Position numbers and translations under genes: made by a program. The notes beneath the pieces are model-generated. The model made no database searches. It saw nothing but the letters and a program-made list of their open reading frames with translations, and had not been told where the DNA came from. Below, piece after piece: positions 38,660 through 47,592 of a stretch of DNA of 64,000 nt. Position 1 is the first letter of the stretch, and the number at the start of each line of letters is the position of its first letter. The stretch lies in contig JALEPJ010000003.1 of the NCBI GenBank assembly GCA_022766385.1, forward strand, positions 18,231 through 82,230. Reading direction: 5' to 3'. The stretch comes from Rikenellaceae bacterium (lineage in GTDB: Bacteria > Bacteroidota > Bacteroidia > Bacteroidales > UBA932).

Positions 38660-38769
38660 TTCGTATATGGATGACGCCAGCCGTGGGTGGCACATCCCTT
38701 GGAGGCTATATAGCGGAAAAAGGGGATATAAGTCTAAGGCTTATTAGTCAATCTCTTTTATATGTACGA

Positions 38770-38801
38770 TTTGGAATTGTCAGAAATAATTAGTACATTT
38801 G
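38770..38801 (+). promoter_or_regulatory. str operon promoter (-33 TTTG at 38770, -7 TACATTTG at 38794)
   Basis: Bacteroidota consensus spacing (20 bp) upstream of rpsL. Confidence 0.7.
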
Positions 38802-38852
38802 CAGTCCCCAAAATTGGGGCTAAGAACATAAATTAAAGATTTACAATCATTT

Positions 38853-39236
38853 ATGCCAACAATTCAACAGTTAGTTCGCAAAGGACGCGAGGTTATTGAG
38901 GTAAAGTCAAAATCTCGTGCGTTGGATGCTTGTCCTCAGAAGAGGGGCGTATGTCTTCGCGTGTATACCACTACACCTAAGAAGCCTAACTCAGCTATGC
39001 GTAAGGTAGCTCGTGTACGCCTTTCAAACTCCAAGGAGGTCAATGCATACATCCCAGGCGAGGGCCACAACCTCCAGGAGCACTCAATCGTGCTTGTACG
39101 CGGTGGTCGTGTAAAGGACCTTCCTGGTGTTCGTTACCACATCCTTAGAGGAGCTTTGGATACTGCAGGTGTAGAGGGAAGAACACAGTCACGTTCACTC
39201 TACGGAGCCAAGAGGCCAAAGAAGTCTAAGAAGTAA
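38853..39236 (+). CDS. rpsL: 30S ribosomal protein S12
   Basis: [14 protein letters not shown]...[17 protein letters not shown]...[21 protein letters not shown]. Confidence 0.99.
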   Translation: MPTIQQLVRKGREVIEVKSKSRALDACPQKRGVCLRVYTTTPKKPNSAMRKVARVRLSNSKEVNAYIPGEGHNLQEHSIVLVRGGRVKDLPGVRYHILRGALDTAGVEGRTQSRSLYGAKRPKKSKK

Positions 39237-39267
39237 TCATTTTTAATTACCTAATTTTTTTCAAACA

Positions 39268-39744
39268 ATGAGAAAATCGAAGCCTAAGAAGAGGATTCTA
39301 CTTCCAGATCCTAAGTTCCACGATGTCGAGGTTACCCGCTTCGTGAACAATCTTATGTTGCAGGGAAAGAAGAGTATCGCGTATTCAATTTTTTACGATG
39401 CCATTGATATGGTAGGCGAGAAGATGAAAGATTCTGACAAGGCTCCTCTAGATATTTGGAGGAAGGCTCTCGAGAACGTTACTCCTCAGATTGAGGTTAA
39501 GTCACGTCGTATCGGTGGAGCTAACTTCCAGGTGCCTACAGAGTTGAGACCGGAGAGAAAAGTTTCACTTTCAATGAAGAACATGATCAACTTCGCCCGC
39601 AAACGTTCCGGCCGCTCTATGGCAGAAAAGCTCTGTGCAGAGATCGTTGCAGCATACAACAATGAAGGTGGTGCATATAAGAGAAAAGAGGATATGCACA
39701 GAATGGCTGAGGCTAACAAGGCCTTCGCTCATTTTCGTTTCTAA
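39268..39744 (+). CDS. rpsG: 30S ribosomal protein S7
   Basis: [17 protein letters not shown]...[17 protein letters not shown]. Confidence 0.99.
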   Translation: MRKSKPKKRILLPDPKFHDVEVTRFVNNLMLQGKKSIAYSIFYDAIDMVGEKMKDSDKAPLDIWRKALENVTPQIEVKSRRIGGANFQVPTELRPERKVSLSMKNMINFARKRSGRSMAEKLCAEIVAAYNNEGGAYKRKEDMHRMAEANKAFAHFRF

Positions 39745-39756
39745 TTTTGTGTGCAA

Positions 39757-41868
39757 ATGGCAAAAAGAGATCTTAAATACACGAGAAACATCGGCATCAT
39801 GGCTCACATCGATGCCGGCAAGACTACTACTTCTGAACGTATTCTATACTACACCGGTAAGACTCATAAGATTGGTGAAGTTCATGAGGGCGCTGCCACT
39901 ATGGACTGGATGGTTCAGGAGCAGGAGAGAGGTATCACCATCACTTCTGCCGCTACCACAGCATTCTGGCATTACAACAACGAAACCTATCAGATCAACC
40001 TTATTGATACTCCGGGACACGTTGACTTCACTGTCGAGGTTGAAAGATCGCTTCGCGTACTTGATGGTACCGTGGCTACTTTCTGCGCGGTAGGCCGTGT
40101 ACAGCCTCAGTCTGAGACCGTTTGGCGTCAGGCTGACAAGTATGGAGTCCCTAAGATTGCATATGTAAACAAGATGGACCGTGTCGGCGCTGACTTCCTT
40201 GCGGTTGTTAACGAGATTCACGACAAGCTTGGTGCAAATGCAGTTCCTATCTGCCTCCCTATCGGAGCAGAGGACAAGTTCCAGGGTATTGTTGACCTTC
40301 TTTCCAGAAAGGCTTATTTCTATGATACTACCGACAATCTCGTAAACTATGAGCTTAAGGATGTTCCTGAGTCTATGGTAAATGAGGTTGAGGAGTGGAG
40401 AAACAAACTTATCGAGGCAGCTGCCGAGTGCGATGAGGCCCTTATGGAGAAATTCTTCGAGGACCCAGATTCAATCTCTGACGAGGAGGTTATCGCTGCT
40501 ATCAGAAAGGGTACCATTGCAATGCAGATTGTTCCTGCTTGCTGCGGTTCATCTTTCAAGAACAAGGGCGTGCAGTTCCTTCTTGACAGCGTTATGCGTT
40601 ACCTCCCTTCTCCGCTCGACAAGGGCTCAGTAAAGGGTGTCGATCCTTCAACAGGAGACGAAACTGAGCGTCAGCCATCTGCATCGGAGCCGTTCAGCGC
40701 ACTCGTATTCAAGATTGCAACCGATCCTTTCGTTGGCCGTCTTGCTTTCCTCAGGGCATACTCAGGACATCTTGATGCAGGTTCTTACGTCCTCAATGTA
40801 AGATCAGGCAAGAAAGAGAGAGTAGCTCGTCTGTATCAGATGCACTCTAACCATCAGAACCCTATCGAGTTTGTTGAGGCAGGAGACATCTGCGCAGCAG
40901 TAGGATTCAAGGACCTCAGAACAGGTGATACCATCTGCGATGAGAGCCATCCTATCACTCTCGAGTCTATGGAGTTCCCTGATCCTGTTATTGGAATCGC
41001 AGTTGAGCCTAAGACCCAGAAGGATCTTGACAAACTCGGAATCGCTCTTGCCAAGCTTGCTGAGGAGGATCCTACCTTCACAGTCAAGTCTGACAATGAG
41101 ACAGGTCAGACCGTTATCAGCGGTATGGGTGAGCTTCATCTCGACATCATCGTTGACCGTCTCCGCCGTGAGTTCAATATCGAAATCAACCAGGGTGCGC
41201 CTCAGGTTAACTACAAGGAGGCTATCACAACTTCTATCCAGCATCGTGAGGTGTTCAAGAAGCAGACCGGTGGTCGCGGTAAGTTCGCTGATATCATTGT
41301 AGAAATCGGCCCGGCAGACGAGAACGTAACAGGTCTTCAGTTTGACAATCAGGTCAAGGGAGGTAACATCCCTAAGGAGTACATCCCTTGCATCCAGAAG
41401 GGTTTTGAATCCGCTATGTCAAATGGTTGCCTCGCAGGATATGAGGTTCCTTCACTTAAAGTAACCGTTCTTGATGGTTCATTCCATCCGGTTGACTCAG
41501 ACCAGCTCTCATTCGAGCTTTGTGCACGTATGGCATTCCGTCACGCTTGTCCTAAGTGCCATCCGGTAATCCTTGAGCCTATTATGAATCTTGAGGTGGT
41601 TACACCTGAGGATTATATGGGAGACATTGTCGGCGATCTCAACCGTAGAAGGGGTCAGATCGTAGCTATGGACACCACTGCAAACGGTGCAAGAATCGTC
41701 AAGGCTTTTGTTCCGCTTTCTGAACAGTTCGGTTACGTAACAGTCCTTAGAACACTTTCTTCAGGACGTGCTACAAGTACTATGTCTTTCGACCATTATT
41801 CAGAGGTTCCTGCAGCTATGGCTAAGGAAATCGTCGAGAAGAGTGGTTATAAGGCCAGCGAGGAATAA
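39757..41868 (+). CDS. fusA: Elongation factor G
   Basis: [65 protein letters not shown]. Confidence 0.99.
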   Translation: MAKRDLKYTRNIGIMAHIDAGKTTTSERILYYTGKTHKIGEVHEGAATMDWMVQEQERGITITSAATTAFWHYNNETYQINLIDTPGHVDFTVEVERSLRVLDGTVATFCAVGRVQPQSETVWRQADKYGVPKIAYVNKMDRVGADFLAVVNEIHDKLGANAVPICLPIGAEDKFQGIVDLLSRKAYFYDTTDNLVNYELKDVPESMVNEVEEWRNKLIEAAAECDEALMEKFFEDPDSISDEEVIAAIRKGTIAMQIVPACCGSSFKNKGVQFLLDSVMRYLPSPLDKGSVKGVDPSTGDETERQPSASEPFSALVFKIATDPFVGRLAFLRAYSGHLDAGSYVLNVRSGKKERVARLYQMHSNHQNPIEFVEAGDICAAVGFKDLRTGDTICDESHPITLESMEFPDPVIGIAVEPKTQKDLDKLGIALAKLAEEDPTFTVKSDNETGQTVISGMGELHLDIIVDRLRREFNIEINQGAPQVNYKEAITTSIQHREVFKKQTGGRGKFADIIVEIGPADENVTGLQFDNQVKGGNIPKEYIPCIQKGFESAMSNGCLAGYEVPSLKVTVLDGSFHPVDSDQLSFELCARMAFRHACPKCHPVILEPIMNLEVVTPEDYMGDIVGDLNRRRGQIVAMDTTANGARIVKAFVPLSEQFGYVTVLRTLSSGRATSTMSFDHYSEVPAAMAKEIVEKSGYKASEE

Positions 41869-41901
41869 ATAGTAACAAACAATTGGTAAAAAGATAGAGA
41901 T

Positions 41902-42207
41902 ATGAGTCAGAAAATCAGAATTAAGCTCAAATCTTTCGATCATATGCTTGTTGACAAATCAGCTGCTAAGATCGTAGAAACAGTGAAGGCTACCAATGCT
42001 AAGGTAAACGGTCCTATTCCGCTTCCTACCAACAAGAAGATTTTCACTGTCAACCGTTCTACTTTCGTAAACAAGAAGTCACGCGAGCAGTTCGAACTTG
42101 ATTCTTACCGTAGACTTCTCGATATCGAGGACTCAAACGCTAAGACCGTTGATGCTCTCATGAAACTCGAGTTGCCTTCAGGAGTTGAGGTAGAAATTAA
42201 GATATAA
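41902..42207 (+). CDS. rpsJ: 30S ribosomal protein S10
   Basis: [43 protein letters not shown]. Confidence 0.99.
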   Translation: MSQKIRIKLKSFDHMLVDKSAAKIVETVKATNAKVNGPIPLPTNKKIFTVNRSTFVNKKSREQFELDSYRRLLDIEDSNAKTVDALMKLELPSGVEVEIKI

Positions 42208-42221
42208 TCGAAATTTTTTAT

Positions 42222-42229
42222 TATATTTG
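42222..42229 (+). promoter_or_regulatory. -7 box TATATTTG of tRNA-Met
   Basis: TAnnTTTG consensus just downstream of rpsJ and 33 bp before the tRNA. Confidence 0.6.
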
Positions 42230-42261
42230 CAGGGACGGATATGTTCCGTCCTTGTAAATCC

Positions 42262-42335
42262 GGTCCCATAGCTCAGTTGGTTAGAGCACCTGACTCATAA
42301 TCAGGGAGTCGCAGGATCATGCCCTGCTGGGACCA
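42262..42335 (+). tRNA. tRNA with anticodon CAT (elongator Met most likely)
   Basis: GGTCCCATAGCTCAGTTGGTTAGAGCACCTGACTCATAATCAGGGAGTCGCAGGATCATGCCCTGCTGGGACCA; cloverleaf folds, 7-bp acceptor stem; CCA not encoded. Confidence 0.92.
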
Positions 42336-42345
42336 CGCTTCCAAG

Positions 42346-42379
42346 GAAAGCGACCGATAAGTGATTATTGGCCGCTTTC
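42346..42379 (+). other. Stem-loop element copy 2 (GNRA loop)
   Basis: GAAAGCG-A-CCGATAA GTGA TTATTGG-C-CGCTTTC; same architecture as 38626..38659. Confidence 0.85.
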
Positions 42380-42493
42380 GTCATTTATATATCTGTTTCG
42401 AAGGCTCTACGGCTTGTCTGCAAGCTGCTTTTTCGAATGGAGAAGTGCCACCACATCCCGCCCGCAGCAGCAAAGCCGCAGCAACTCCTTGGC

Positions 42494-43267
42494 TTAAAGC
42501 TTAAAGCTTGGCATCAGCTGTAGTTTGTGCAGGTTGGCACGATGCATACGTTCGATTTTGTCCACCTTTAAACCCTCTTCAGGATTGTTGTGCACATAAC
42601 CTTCCGGAACTTTCCCGCAGCGTATGTACTCGTCCAGTTCAGCATAGGTGAAGCCTATCTTCACCTCGTCAGGACAGCTGTGAGGCAAGCCGTCGTCAGG
42701 TGTTTTGTGAACCCATTCATATGGAAGACCCAGATAGTCTCCAATTGCCAATACTTCCGTTACTGTCAGATTGGCGAGGATTGAAAAGTCTCCTGCACCG
42801 TCCCCGAATTTGGTGGCATAGCCTATATAGTCTTCAGAAAGATTGCAGGTGTTCAGAACTCTGGCGTTGTTGCTTTGGCCTATGGCATAGAGAGTCGTCA
42901 TACGGACTCTCGGTGGAATATTGGTGATGCTGGCGTGGCTGAGTTCTGCCCCGGCCTCGGAAATTGCCGCAATGAGCTCACTGCACGCCTTACCGATATT
43001 GACTGTGTACATCTTGATGCCGAGGGCGGCGCATATCCTGTCCGCCTCATTCAGCGACTGGTTTCCTTGGGGCATTGACACTCCGATAACACGCTCCGGA
43101 CCGATTGCCCTGGCGAGTATAGCTGCAGAGACAGTGGAGTCCTTGCCACCGCTCATTCCCAAAACAGCCTTGCTTTCAGCACCTGCCTGAGCAAAATAGT
43201 CTTTTACCCATTCGATGACCGCTTCAGCCGTTTTGGCTGCATCGAAAACATAGTCTTTTCTTTCCAT
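42494..43267 (-). CDS. nadE: NAD(+) synthase, ammonia-dependent type
   Basis: VLGMSGGKDSTVSAAILARAIG (SGGKDS P-loop), PPRVRMTTLYAIGQ, GDGAGDFSILANLTVTEV. Start set at MERKDYVFDAAK. Confidence 0.9.
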   Translation of the reverse strand: MERKDYVFDAAKTAEAVIEWVKDYFAQAGAESKAVLGMSGGKDSTVSAAILARAIGPERVIGVSMPQGNQSLNEADRICAALGIKMYTVNIGKACSELIAAISEAGAELSHASITNIPPRVRMTTLYAIGQSNNARVLNTCNLSEDYIGYATKFGDGAGDFSILANLTVTEVLAIGDYLGLPYEWVHKTPDDGLPHSCPDEVKIGFTYAELDEYIRCGKVPEGYVHNNPEEGLKVDKIERMHRANLHKLQLMPSFKL

Positions 43268-43362
43268 AATACAAACTGTTAAATCATACAAATATAGCAT
43301 AACTATACTTTTCCCCGAACATTTACTTGCGTGAATGTAGCTGATGCAAAGGAAGTATTGCC

Positions 43363-43370
43363 TATCTTTG
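43363..43370 (+). promoter_or_regulatory. -7 box TATCTTTG upstream of gltD-like gene
   Basis: TAnnTTTG consensus. Confidence 0.5.
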
Positions 43371-43418
43371 TATTAAAAATGTAAGCGGGCTGGACGAGCA
43401 GACTTAGAGCCTGACCCC

Positions 43419-44801
43419 TTGAAGATTATTGAAGAAATGAAAAGTTTTGCTGAAGTAAACGAAAGCTACACCCTCGCAGAAGCCATACAGGAAGCTCAAC
43501 GCTGCCTCAGGTGCAAGGTGCCGCAGTGCAAGCAGGGCTGTCCCATCAACAACGATATTCCCGATTGGATTCACGAACTGCGTAAAGGCAATCTTGGCAA
43601 TGCCATCCATATCATCCGCGCGAAGAGCAATCTGCCTGCGGTCTGCGGCCGTGTCTGCGGTCACGAAAGGCAATGTGAAGGCGCCTGCGTTCTGAATAAG
43701 AGCGGCAAGCACATCAATATAGGAAAGCTTGAGCGCTTTGTTGCGGATTTTGATGCCGAGGCTCATCTCACCCACGAGAATATGGCCCCCAAAACCCGCG
43801 GCCGCATTGCCGTAATAGGTTCGGGTCCGGCAGGAATTACTGTCGCCGGTGACCTTGCTCGTGCCGGTTTCGCTGTCGAAATATTCGAGCTGGAGCCTGA
43901 ACCGGGAGGAATGCTGATGTACGGCATCCCCGAGTATCGCCTACCAAAAGAAGTGGTGCGCCGCGAAATCCATCATATAGAAGAACTTGGAGTGATTATC
44001 CATTGCAATATACACGTGGGTCTCGATTTCACCGTCGATGATCTTTTTGCTCGCGGCTTCGATGCCGTTTTTCTGGGAATCGGTGCGGGCAAACCGGGAG
44101 AACTAGATGTGCCCGTGCGTGTTGACGGCTCCCATGAGATCCTGAGCAGCGCTAATGGAATGCTTGACGTTCGCCACGCCGCCAATTTCCTGCGCCGTGT
44201 TATGCTCTACCGTATGGGCATGATAGGGGAGGACGAATTGGATGTCAGAGAGGGCGACAGCGTCTATATTGTAGGCTGTGGCAATACCGCAATCGATGCG
44301 GCCCGTTCAGCCCTCCGCTTAGGCGCGAAAATGGTTGAAATCGTGTATCGCAAGGACATTGAGCGTATGCCGGCCCTCCGCTCCGAGTACGAAGATGCCA
44401 TTAAGGAAGGCGTGCGCTTCAGATGGCTGTCGCAAATCGTAGAAATGAGGGTAGATGGGACCAAGCATCTGCGCGAAATTGTTGTTGAGAGCTCCAGTGC
44501 CGATGGCAATGAGATCGTGCGCGAGACTCTTCCTGCAGATAGAGTGCTGATGGCTGTGGGTGCAAAGCCTTCCACCCGCATTGCCAACACAACTGAAGGC
44601 CTGATGGCCGATGAGAAGGGCTTCATCCCGACCAGAGAACTGCCTTATGGAATGACCTCGCGCAAGGGAGTTTTCGCAGGAGGCGATGTTGCGAACCGAC
44701 AGGCAACAGTTGTGCATGCAATGAGGGATGCTAAGATGGTTGCCGAAGGCATTGCCAAATATGTCGATGCAATCAAACTCCTCGAAAGCATAAATAAATG
44801 A
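43419..44801 (+). CDS. NADPH-dependent glutamate synthase small-subunit-like FAD oxidoreductase
   Basis: 460 aa; N-terminal Cys clusters CLRCKVPQCKQGCPINNDIP, GSGPAGITVAGDLARAG, EPEPGGMLMYGIPEYRLPKEVV. No large subunit adjacent. Confidence 0.9.
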   Translation: MKIIEEMKSFAEVNESYTLAEAIQEAQRCLRCKVPQCKQGCPINNDIPDWIHELRKGNLGNAIHIIRAKSNLPAVCGRVCGHERQCEGACVLNKSGKHINIGKLERFVADFDAEAHLTHENMAPKTRGRIAVIGSGPAGITVAGDLARAGFAVEIFELEPEPGGMLMYGIPEYRLPKEVVRREIHHIEELGVIIHCNIHVGLDFTVDDLFARGFDAVFLGIGAGKPGELDVPVRVDGSHEILSSANGMLDVRHAANFLRRVMLYRMGMIGEDELDVREGDSVYIVGCGNTAIDAARSALRLGAKMVEIVYRKDIERMPALRSEYEDAIKEGVRFRWLSQIVEMRVDGTKHLREIVVESSSADGNEIVRETLPADRVLMAVGAKPSTRIANTTEGLMADEKGFIPTRELPYGMTSRKGVFAGGDVANRQATVVHAMRDAKMVAEGIAKYVDAIKLLESINK

Positions 44802-44812
44802 TTTATCCTTCG

Positions 44813-44862
44813 CAAAAAAAGAGGCTGAGCTTTAAGTCCTTTGACTTTTAGCCAGCCTCTCT
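44813..44862. terminator. Bidirectional terminator between convergent genes
   Basis: AAAAAAAGAGGCTG...CAGCCTCTCTTT with inner TAAGTC/GACTT(T)A pairing. Confidence 0.7.
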
Positions 44863-44882
44863 TTCATTGTGTCAGGGAAGGA

Positions 44883-45383
44883 TTAGTCGTCATTCTCGAA
44901 ACCTGTATACCGCCATCCAGAGATCTTGTATACGGCACCTGGATCGTCATCGCTGAACTCGATATAGAATTCGATATAGTCAGCCTTTTGACCACTTGGG
45001 GTTTCTGTGCCGTCAACGACTACCTTGCCGTTGCTGACCTTGCAAATGAGATCTTCATAATCTTCCACGAGATTTCCGGCAGCATCTGCAGAGAAACTGC
45101 GCTTCTCAACATCGCAGCCAACCTTTACCTTGAACTCCCAGAAGTTGCCGAGATCATCGATTATCATCTCGTCAGCCTTGTTTGCTGAGGTGTTGTAGGT
45201 GAGCATAAGGATGCGGCCGATACCGTAGCAGTCCTCATATACATCTTCACCGTCAACATAGTCCACCTGGACATACCACTGACCTGCCAGATCCACTGTC
45301 TCGGTCATTCCTGGCATCTCCTTCTCGCAGGAAGCGAAGAGAAGGCATGCGAACATTGATATGAGATATACTATTCTTTTCAT
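44883..45383 (-). CDS. Small lipoprotein resembling Bacteroidales Lipid_bd-type putative hydrolases of SusCD loci
   Basis: 166 aa; lipobox LLFASCEKE, DLAGQWYVQVDYVDG, ...WRYTGFENDD; adjacent to SusC/D remnants. Confidence 0.65.
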   Translation of the reverse strand: MKRIVYLISMFACLLFASCEKEMPGMTETVDLAGQWYVQVDYVDGEDVYEDCYGIGRILMLTYNTSANKADEMIIDDLGNFWEFKVKVGCDVEKRSFSADAAGNLVEDYEDLICKVSNGKVVVDGTETPSGQKADYIEFYIEFSDDDPGAVYKISGWRYTGFENDD

Positions 45384-45392
45384 CTTGATTCA

Positions 45393-46088
45393 CTATTTTG
45401 ACATTGTAATGTGGAATTCCATACCGCTGACATAGACTGCGGTGTAACTGAGTGTACCGTCTGCAAAGCTTCCGTCAGCCCAGTCAACGAGGCTGTCTCC
45501 CCAACCAGGGATGTAACTATTGATGAGATTTACACTTCCTCCGCTGATGCTGATGGTGGCCTGCATTGCGTAATCGGTGCCGTAACCGGCTCTCTGGCAA
45601 TACCATCCTCCGAGGATGTCATCCACGAGGTAGGTGCCGTCTCCGTTAGCGAGAACGTAAATCTGAAAAGCTCTGCCGAAAGCGAGCTGGGCGCCATTGT
45701 ACAGACGATAGCTGCTTGGGTCAACTGTATAGATACCCTCAACAGGGTCCTCAAAGTCGAATACTATTACGGTACGCTTTGCTACTGATGAGAAACCGTC
45801 AGAGTTCACGATGGAATAAACAACTGAGTAGATGCCTGACTTCGATGTATTGACATTGGATTCAATCTTTACATCAGCTGAAACATCCTCTCCGTTAAGA
45901 GTAGCGGTATAGCCCGGCTCATTAAAGCTTGAGCCCTTGTCGACCAGCATAGTGGTCTCTCCTTCAAGCTCAAGGACAGGGTAATAGGTAATCCTGGTGA
46001 GGCCTTCAGACTCCTTTGTGCAGCTTGCTGCAAGGGTCATCGCAACAACTGCTCCTATTGCAAAGTATATAATCTTTTTCATTGTCAC
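45393..46088 (-). CDS. Surface lipoprotein with DUF5011/5012-like Ig domain
   Basis: 231 aa; lipobox LAASCTKE, YPVLELEGETTMLVDKGSSFNEPGYTATLNGEDVSADVKIESNVNTSKSGIYSVVYSIVNSDG. Confidence 0.75.
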   Translation of the reverse strand: MTMKKIIYFAIGAVVAMTLAASCTKESEGLTRITYYPVLELEGETTMLVDKGSSFNEPGYTATLNGEDVSADVKIESNVNTSKSGIYSVVYSIVNSDGFSSVAKRTVIVFDFEDPVEGIYTVDPSSYRLYNGAQLAFGRAFQIYVLANGDGTYLVDDILGGWYCQRAGYGTDYAMQATISISGGSVNLINSYIPGWGDSLVDWADGSFADGTLSYTAVYVSGMEFHITMSK

Positions 46089-46098
46089 TGCGTTTTAA

Positions 46099-47592
46099 TT
46101 ATTTGGCCCAGAAGATAGGTGCTGAATATCCAGGGAATTCAGGGCAGTTGGCATTAGGTGTGTCTGAACTCTCGGCATAAGGGAAGCGCTGGAGCAGAGC
46201 ATTAGGACCGACCTGACCGAACACCTTGATAGGAGTGTAGAGCTTGTAAGCAGGAAGCTTCGAAGTATCTGCAGCACCCCCGTCCACGTAAAGGTCGCTG
46301 CCGCTGATTGAAGTCTCGAATGCAGGATATTTGAGGCGGCGAAGCTCGCAATAAGCCTCGAAAGGATTGACGCCTGCGAGTGCAATCCACTTGGCAACGC
46401 CTATACTCTCCTTGTAATTAGATGCCTTGTATGGATTGAGAGCAATATACTCAGCCGCACCGGCAACACCAGCAGAAGCGAATGATGCCTCAATCGCCTC
46501 AGCGTAGTAAGCTGCTGCATCGCCAATACCATACTTCGCAGCATATTCTGCGAGGAAGAACTTGACCTCTGCCAATGAAAGGAAGGATACAGGCATATCA
46601 AAGCTTGCAACTGGACGGCACCAGTGGCCGGTACTGTTGTAAGGAGCTGCTGCGGTTGAGAAGTTGGTGCCTGAAACACCGCCGTCATACTTGCCTTCCT
46701 CTGCATATACATATACAGCATCGTTTCCGGCTGAGAAGCTGTTGATAACGCTCTTTCCTTCATCAAGACCTTCAGGAAGGGAGAGTACCTTGTTGTAATT
46801 CCTTGAGAAGTTTACATCAATCTCCCAAGAGAAGTCTCTGCCCTGAACAGGGATGAAGTTGAAAAGAAGCTCATATCCCCTGTTTCTAACCTCACCGAAG
46901 TTGGTAATCATATATCTGTATCCGGTCGCAGGGTCTACAGGAAGTGAGAAAATCTGGTCTGAAGTGATTCTGTTATAGAAAGCGCCGTCAAAACCTATGC
47001 GTCCGTTGAAGAACTGGAGGTTCAAACCGAGTTCAGCCTCTCTGGTAAGCTCAGGACGGAGGCTTGCTGAACCCTTGGAAGAGTTAGCGATAAAGGCATT
47101 TACTGAATGCATAGGGAATTCAGCGATACCGCCGTAATAGTATCCGTTGAGGGAAGCCTGAGTGTACTTGACACTGGTCTGGTAAACGCCAGCATCACTA
47201 CCTGTCATACCGTAAGCGGCGCGTATCTTACCGAAGGTCAGGACGTCATTGTTATTGAGCCTGTTCGAGAAGAGCCAGCTGAGGGTGGCACCGGGATAGA
47301 AGAAACTGTTGGAATTGATAGGAAGCGTAGAAGACCAGTCGTTACGTGCTGTGATGTCGAGGAACAGTTCCTCGTTGTATCCGAGGGTCACGTCTGCGAA
47401 TACGCCTATTGAGCGGCGGAGACTCTGGCTTTCTGACAATGTGGTCTTGGTAGCTCCGTTGCTGAGATCCCAGAATTCGGTTTCGAAGGTAAGCTGGTCA
47501 GTCTCTCCGGTGAGACCGGTAGAGTAGCGCTCGTTGACATTGACACCTGCGATGGCGGTAAGATTGAACTTGTCGTTAAAGAAGGCCTTGTC
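46099..47592 (-). pseudogene. Chimeric SusC (C-half) / SusD (C-terminal) reading frame
   Basis: Up to about 46690 the frame encodes TonB-dependent receptor beta-barrel (FADVTLGYNEELFLDITARNDWSSTLP, YPGATLSWLF, GKIRAAYGMTGSDAG); after EEGK it switches to SusD C-terminus (FLSLAEVKFFLAEYAAKYG..., YCELRRLKYPAF, RFPYAESSDTPNANCPEFPG). Track ORF 46099..47439. Confidence 0.82.

Noticed and set aside
42262-42335. tRNA-Ile2 (lysidine-modified CAT anticodon) as an alternative identity
   Set aside because: Cannot be excluded from sequence alone, but the acceptor stem and overall sequence fit elongator tRNA-Met better; left as Met with reduced certainty.
42482-42510. Tandem TTAAAGC repeat at the 3' end of nadE
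   Set aside because: Only two short copies, one inside the stop/codon end of nadE; too short to support a repeat or regulatory call.
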